Assembly (NCBI RefSeq): GCF_019039035.1
Contig: NZ_JAHNZT010000001.1
Location: 336,049 to 400,048, forward strand
DNA length: 64,000 nucleotides
Direction of reading: 5' to 3'
Origin: Citreicoccus inhibens
GTDB lineage: Bacteria; Myxococcota; Myxococcia; Myxococcales; Myxococcaceae
Shown here: in pieces, positions 60,623-64,000 of the stretch
Position numbering within the stretch: the first letter of the stretch is position 1
Layout: each line of letters starts with the position of its first letter
The notes under the pieces: model-generated
Told to the model about the DNA's origin: nothing
What the model saw: only the letters and a program-made list of their open reading frames with translations
Databases searched by the model: none
Made by a program: the position numbers and the translations under genes

Positions 60623-60715
60623 GGGGAGCCCTTGCTTCTAACGTCTTTCCCCGTCGGGTGGGCGGCCTTCCAGCACGGCCCCCCACCTGCCGGGCCGGCA
60701 CGTGCCTGGAACGGC

Positions 60716-60721
60716 TATAAC
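60716..60721 (+). promoter_or_regulatory. -10 element of near-leaderless thioesterase gene
   Basis: TATAAC ends 11 bases before ATG 60733. No -35 consensus is seen, and the spacing implies a 5'-leader of about 5 bases. Confidence 0.45.
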
Positions 60722-60732
60722 GAAACAGGCCC

Positions 60733-61203
60733 ATGTCCGACGCCCCGCCCCGCCCCTCCCAGGCGCAGCTCGACCGCTACGCCGAGTTCTTCAACCAGAG
60801 CGCCACCCTCAATCACTTCGGCGCCACCCTCGCCTTCCCCGAGGGCGCCAAGGTCGTGGTCACGCTCCCGCGCATCCGCCCCGAGCACCGCGGCGGCCTG
60901 GGCGGCAACGCCGTCAACGGCGGCATCCTCGCGGCCCTCTTCGACCTCGCCATCGGCTGCACCCCGGCCCTGAGAGACCCCACCCGGCGCTGCGCCACCC
61001 TGCAGCTCTCCATCAGCTTCGAGCGCCCCGTCCACGGCGACACCCTCCGCGTGGAGGCGACTGTCGACCACGGCAGCCTCTCCACCCTCTTCGCCACGGC
61101 CCGCGTCCTCGACGGCGAGGACCGCGAGTGCGCCCGCTGCCAGGGCATCGTCCGGGTCTCCTCCGCCCCCTGGGCCTCCGGCGAGAGCCCCGCCATCAAC
61201 TGA
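60733..61203 (+). CDS. PaaI-like hotdog-fold thioesterase
   Basis: 156 residues. The hotdog core is GGNAVNGGILAALFDLAIGC (helix with the catalytic-site Asn/Gly) and SISFERPVHGDTLRVEATV, the PaaI/4HBT arrangement. Such enzymes hydrolyse acyl-CoA thioesters, e.g. phenylacetyl-CoA derivatives or medium-chain acyl-CoAs. Stands alone on its strand, divergent to the helicase gene by 110 bases. Confidence 0.85.
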   Translation: MSDAPPRPSQAQLDRYAEFFNQSATLNHFGATLAFPEGAKVVVTLPRIRPEHRGGLGGNAVNGGILAALFDLAIGCTPALRDPTRRCATLQLSISFERPVHGDTLRVEATVDHGSLSTLFATARVLDGEDRECARCQGIVRVSSAPWASGESPAIN

Positions 61204-61326
61204 CACCCACCCACTTCAGACGACATCTCGCACGCCTCCGCCGATATGGCACCCCACGACGCACGTTCAGAGGCCACCGGAGCGCAGGCAGACTCCGGAG
61301 ACCCATCTGACCGACGGGAAGACGGC

Positions 61327-61968
61327 ATGAGTGCAGCCGTGCAGGACCTGCGGATGACGGCGGTTCGTGTGCGCGAGGAAACCGAGGAGTCCGCCGCAGC
61401 GCCGCGTCGGGAAGACGAACTCCTGGCAAAGCGTGCGTTGGCGGGAGAGCGAGCGGCGTGGGATGCGCTCATCGCGCGCCATGACCGGCGGGTCATGGTA
61501 TCGCTGCTGGCCAAGGGCGTCCGGGCGGACCGGGCGCGCGAGCTGGTCCAGGAGACCTGGGCGCGGCTCATCCAGCAACAGCAGCGTGGCCTGCTGACGG
61601 AGCTCCGCCTGCCCAACCTCGCGCTCACCCAAGCCGCCTTCCTGGCCGCGGATGACGCCCGCCGGACGCGGCGCGAGTCGCTCAGCGGCTCGGTGGAGGA
61701 GCTGGCCGAGCGACAGCACCCCGTGGACCCCGCCGCCTCCGCCGAAAAGCGATTGCTGTCCGAAGAGCAATTGTCCCGGGCCCATGAGGCGCTCGCGCAG
61801 ATGTCCCCGAGCGCCCGGAACGTGTTTCTCCTGGCCTGTGATGGCCAGGAACTACCCCATGCCGAAGTCGCGGTGCGCGTCGGGTTGTCGACCCAGCGAG
61901 TGCGGCAGATCCTGTGCGAGGTGCGCAAGCGGTTGCGCGCCGCGCTCGAGGAGGAGACCCATGCTTAA
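61327..61968 (+). CDS. ECF-type RNA polymerase sigma factor
   Basis: 213 residues. Region 2 includes AWDALIARHDRRVMVSLLAKG and ELVQETWARLIQQQQ; region 4 has AEVAVRVGLSTQRVRQILCEVRKRL, a clear helix-turn-helix. No sigma region 3. An N-terminal extension of about 35 residues is polar. ATG 61327 has GGGAAG upstream; the frame is open to 61246. An anti-sigma gene overlaps its last 8 bases, so they form a sigma/anti-sigma pair. The target promoter is unknown. Confidence 0.85.
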   Translation: MSAAVQDLRMTAVRVREETEESAAAPRREDELLAKRALAGERAAWDALIARHDRRVMVSLLAKGVRADRARELVQETWARLIQQQQRGLLTELRLPNLALTQAAFLAADDARRTRRESLSGSVEELAERQHPVDPAASAEKRLLSEEQLSRAHEALAQMSPSARNVFLLACDGQELPHAEVAVRVGLSTQRVRQILCEVRKRLRAALEEETHA

Positions 61969-62515
61969 GGCCCACCTCACCCGCGACGACGCGGAGCAGT
62001 ACATCCTCGGGGCGCTGGCCCCCGAGAAGGCCGCCGCGCTGGAGGCCCACACGGTGGAGTGCGAGCCGTGCGCGCGCCTGCTCCAGGAGGAGGCCCTGCT
62101 GGAGGAGCAGGCCCATGAGGTCGCCGCGACGTTCGCCCCGCGTGAGCACCGGGTCCTCCGCCCCGCGGCATGGGGAGGGCGGCGCGTGGCAGCCGGCGCG
62201 ATGAGCGCGCTGCTGGCGGCGGCGGCGTCCCTGGCGCTCGTGGTGCATCGGGGCGGCACGCCCCCCCCCACGAGCCTTCCGCCCAGCGCCCACGCCAGCG
62301 CGGGCCCGGTGGTGGAGTTCGACGAAGGCGCCGAGGTTCCGCAAGTCGTCATGGTGGCCTGCCCCGACCTGGCAACGGAGGCCGAGTGCACCCAGTCGGC
62401 CGTCGCCCGAGGCCTGCTGGTGCTGTCCCCTGGAGGGGTGGCCGAGGTCCCTCGCTACGAGGGCCACAGTGGCTTCCCCGCTGGCGCGCTCCCTTCGGGG
62501 CCCGCGTCCCTGTGA
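61961..62515 (+). CDS. Zinc-finger anti-sigma factor
   Basis: 184 residues. The N-terminal ZAS/zf-HC2 motif is HTVECEPCARL (His-x3-Cys-x2-Cys), which clamps the sigma factor. One transmembrane helix (ALLAAAASLALVV, about 80-95) follows a basic stretch, then an exported domain of about 85 residues. ATG 61961 overlaps the sigma gene. The exported protein gene starts in its stop (GTGA), suggesting it is part of the same response. Confidence 0.85.
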   Translation: MLKAHLTRDDAEQYILGALAPEKAAALEAHTVECEPCARLLQEEALLEEQAHEVAATFAPREHRVLRPAAWGGRRVAAGAMSALLAAAASLALVVHRGGTPPPTSLPPSAHASAGPVVEFDEGAEVPQVVMVACPDLATEAECTQSAVARGLLVLSPGGVAEVPRYEGHSGFPAGALPSGPASL

Positions 62516-63717
62516 GCGCACTCGTGATGACCTTGCTCAAGCGCTGTCGTCCGCTGCTGCTCGCATTGCTCGCCTCGGCCACCACCGTGGCCAGCGCGGA
62601 GCCGCCCGCGCCCGCGCCTCAGAAGTCCAAGCTCCCGGTGGGCTGGTACGTGACGGAGAGCGCCCCGCAGCACTACGAGGCCAGTGTCGAGACCTCCAGC
62701 CCCTGCGAAGGCTCGCGCAGCGCGGTGCTCCACTCACGCACGAAGAACGCCAACGGCTACGGCACGTTCATGCAGGCCTTCGGCGCGCAGGACTTCCGAG
62801 GCAAGCGCCTGCGCTTCTCCGCCAACATGCGGGTGAGTGACGTGCAGGGCTGGGCGGGCCTGTGGATGCGCGTGGAGGGCGCGGATCCCCGGCTGCCGCT
62901 CGCCTTCGACAACATGCAGTCACGCGCGTTGATGGGCACCACCCGCTGCAAGCGCTTCGACGTGGTGCTGGACGTGCCGCAGGACGCGACCACCATCATG
63001 GCGGGCCTCATCATGAGCGGCACGGGCGAGGCGTGGCTGGACGGCGTGCGCTTCGACACGGTGGACGCCTCGGTGCCCGTGACGGATCTGCTCGCGTCCC
63101 GGCCCGTGCTCCCTCCGGCCCCCAAGGGGCTGGAGGCCGAGCCCGTCGTGTCCAAGAACGACATGGTCGCGCTGGGGCGAGTGGGCGACATCTGGTTCAA
63201 CCATGGCCGCGTCAACGGTCACCCGACCTTCATCCGCCAGGCGACAGGGACGTGGCAGAGCCTCATGGGAGAAGAACTCTTCGAGCACGGCATCGAGGTG
63301 AACGGGACGCTGGAGCAGCGCGACGTCAAGGTGAAGGTCACCTCGGGGGGACCCGTCACCACCATCAAGGGGACCTGGGGCCCGGACGACGTCTTCATCG
63401 AGTTCAGCGCGCAGAAGCTCACCATGCAGTGGGGCATCTACACGCGCGAGTTGGTCCGGGACCTGGAGAATGCGTCCAGCCCGCAGTGCAATCGCTACCA
63501 CATCGTGGAAGGCCCACGAGAGACGGACCAGTTGGAGCTGTGCGGTGCGACGCTGGGGACACGCCCACCCCTGACCCAGTTGGTGGCGGCCTTCCTGGGC
63601 AATGGCTTCCGCGCCACTCCCCGCTTCAACGCGCTGCCCGTCCCCATGCCGCCCATTGACCGGCGAACCAACGTCCAGTCAACCGAGCGGTCCGGCCTTC
63701 AGCGCATGGCGCAGTAG
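62512..63717 (+). CDS. Exported protein with CBM-like DUF and C-terminal unknown domain
   Basis: 401 residues. The signal peptide ends TVASA|EPP. Residues about 40-200 (GWYVTESAPQHYEASVE through AWLDGVRFDTVDASVPVTD) match a jelly-roll-like domain, also found fused to bacterial AraC/MerR effectors and in other proteobacterial exported proteins, including the motif GWAGLWMRV. The remaining half is unrecognised. GTG 62512 gives a GTGA overlap with the anti-sigma stop; ATG 62527 is the alternative. Probably under control of the sigma factor. Confidence 0.72.
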   Translation: MSALVMTLLKRCRPLLLALLASATTVASAEPPAPAPQKSKLPVGWYVTESAPQHYEASVETSSPCEGSRSAVLHSRTKNANGYGTFMQAFGAQDFRGKRLRFSANMRVSDVQGWAGLWMRVEGADPRLPLAFDNMQSRALMGTTRCKRFDVVLDVPQDATTIMAGLIMSGTGEAWLDGVRFDTVDASVPVTDLLASRPVLPPAPKGLEAEPVVSKNDMVALGRVGDIWFNHGRVNGHPTFIRQATGTWQSLMGEELFEHGIEVNGTLEQRDVKVKVTSGGPVTTIKGTWGPDDVFIEFSAQKLTMQWGIYTRELVRDLENASSPQCNRYHIVEGPRETDQLELCGATLGTRPPLTQLVAAFLGNGFRATPRFNALPVPMPPIDRRTNVQSTERSGLQRMAQ

Positions 63718-63721
63718 CGAA

Positions 63722-63745
63722 GGCCCGGAACCTTCATCCCGGGCC
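63722..63745. terminator. Terminator between convergent genes
   Basis: GGCCCGG pairs with CCGGGCC around a 10-base loop, in the 34-base gap between the exported-protein gene and the last, convergent gene. No T-run. Confidence 0.5.
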
Positions 63746-63751
63746 CGGGAG

Positions 63752-64000
63752 CTAGAAAGCGAAGTCCCGCTCCAGCGTCTCGCCCCCCGCCTGCACCGTG
63801 AGGTGAGCGGAGTGGGCACCGGTGGCGGAGGCCGTCGTCAGGTCGAAGGACATGCCCTCGGGTCCCTGCACGGGCTTGAGCGAGGGGCGGCCTGGGGACA
63901 GGAACACCGCGGCCGTCACCGCGCGCGAGCCCAGAGGCTGCACGAGGAGCCGAACCCGCTGACGCTCCCGCACCAGCACCACGCGGAAGTCACGCCGCTC
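63752..64000 (-). CDS. Protein of unknown function, C-terminal end only
   Basis: The last 82 codons of a gene that continues past the right edge. It reads RDFRVVLVRERQRVRLLVQ and ends GGETLERDFAF, stop at 63752. The beta-strand-like alternation suggests a beta-sandwich. No family is recognised from this fragment. Confidence 0.55.
   Translation of the reverse strand, partial: ERRDFRVVLVRERQRVRLLVQPLGSRAVTAAVFLSPGRPSLKPVQGPEGMSFDLTTASATGAHSAHLTVQAGGETLERDFAF

Overview
This is a 64 kb stretch of very GC-rich (about 70%), gene-dense chromosomal DNA. It looks like a myxobacterium (Myxococcota, Cystobacterineae; Myxococcus-like). The evidence is an ElbD-type ether-lipid cluster, a bacterial lipoxygenase, a ferrochelatase with an internal cysteine cluster, an FHA-GGDEF protein, many lipoproteins, and a sigma-54 activator facing a near-perfect -24/-12 promoter. 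I found no rRNA, tRNA, CRISPR array, phage or insertion sequence.

Layout. 0-2.6 kb: a GAF-domain activator (5' part only) diverges from ahpC-ahpD, followed by a strong terminator and a Dps-like gene. 2.7-7.6 kb: aminotransferase, SIMPL-domain protein, AmpG-like transporter, exported unknown protein and an AlkA glycosylase. 7.8-11.3 kb: a degraded gvpA-like gene, a GAF/PAS histidine kinase, a receiver-only regulator and an intact GvpL/GvpF-family gene. 11.3-15.8 kb: a four-gene minus-strand operon for a GldA/F/G-like ABC-2 system. 15.9-18.4 kb: a TIGR01777 oxidoreductase and a Sua5 tRNA-modification enzyme. 18.4-21.8 kb: an outer-membrane protein relic, a lipoprotein with pre-peptidase-type repeats, and a glycine-rich exported protein made of two nearly identical 258-residue halves.

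22.1-26.4 kb holds a tight three-gene operon of lipoxygenase, cytochrome P450 and fatty acid desaturase. The P450 lacks the oxygen-activating acid/Thr pair. I read the operon as a candidate oxylipin pathway and consider it the most interesting item in the window. 26.7-30.2 kb: lipoprotein, hemH, apaG and a TerC family protein. 30.3-35.5 kb: glgX and treY, translationally coupled. 35.7 kb: a SWIB protein with a histone-H1-like tail. 36.3-45.1 kb: a five-gene operon matching the myxobacterial ether-lipid (elb) cluster, centred on the 1467-residue ElbD.

45.1-64 kb: an FHA-GGDEF diguanylate cyclase with a coupled 53-residue membrane protein; glgC and a GNAT; rtcB; two SDRs around a HxlR regulator; adenosine deaminase; a PQQ-propeller lipoprotein; a flavin monooxygenase/GNAT/P450 group; a UvrD/PcrA helicase; a thioesterase; and an ECF sigma factor with its zinc-finger anti-sigma and an exported protein. 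The window ends inside an unidentified minus-strand gene. Several genes have -10-like hexamers 6-11 nt before the start codon and no Shine-Dalgarno, suggesting leaderless transcripts.
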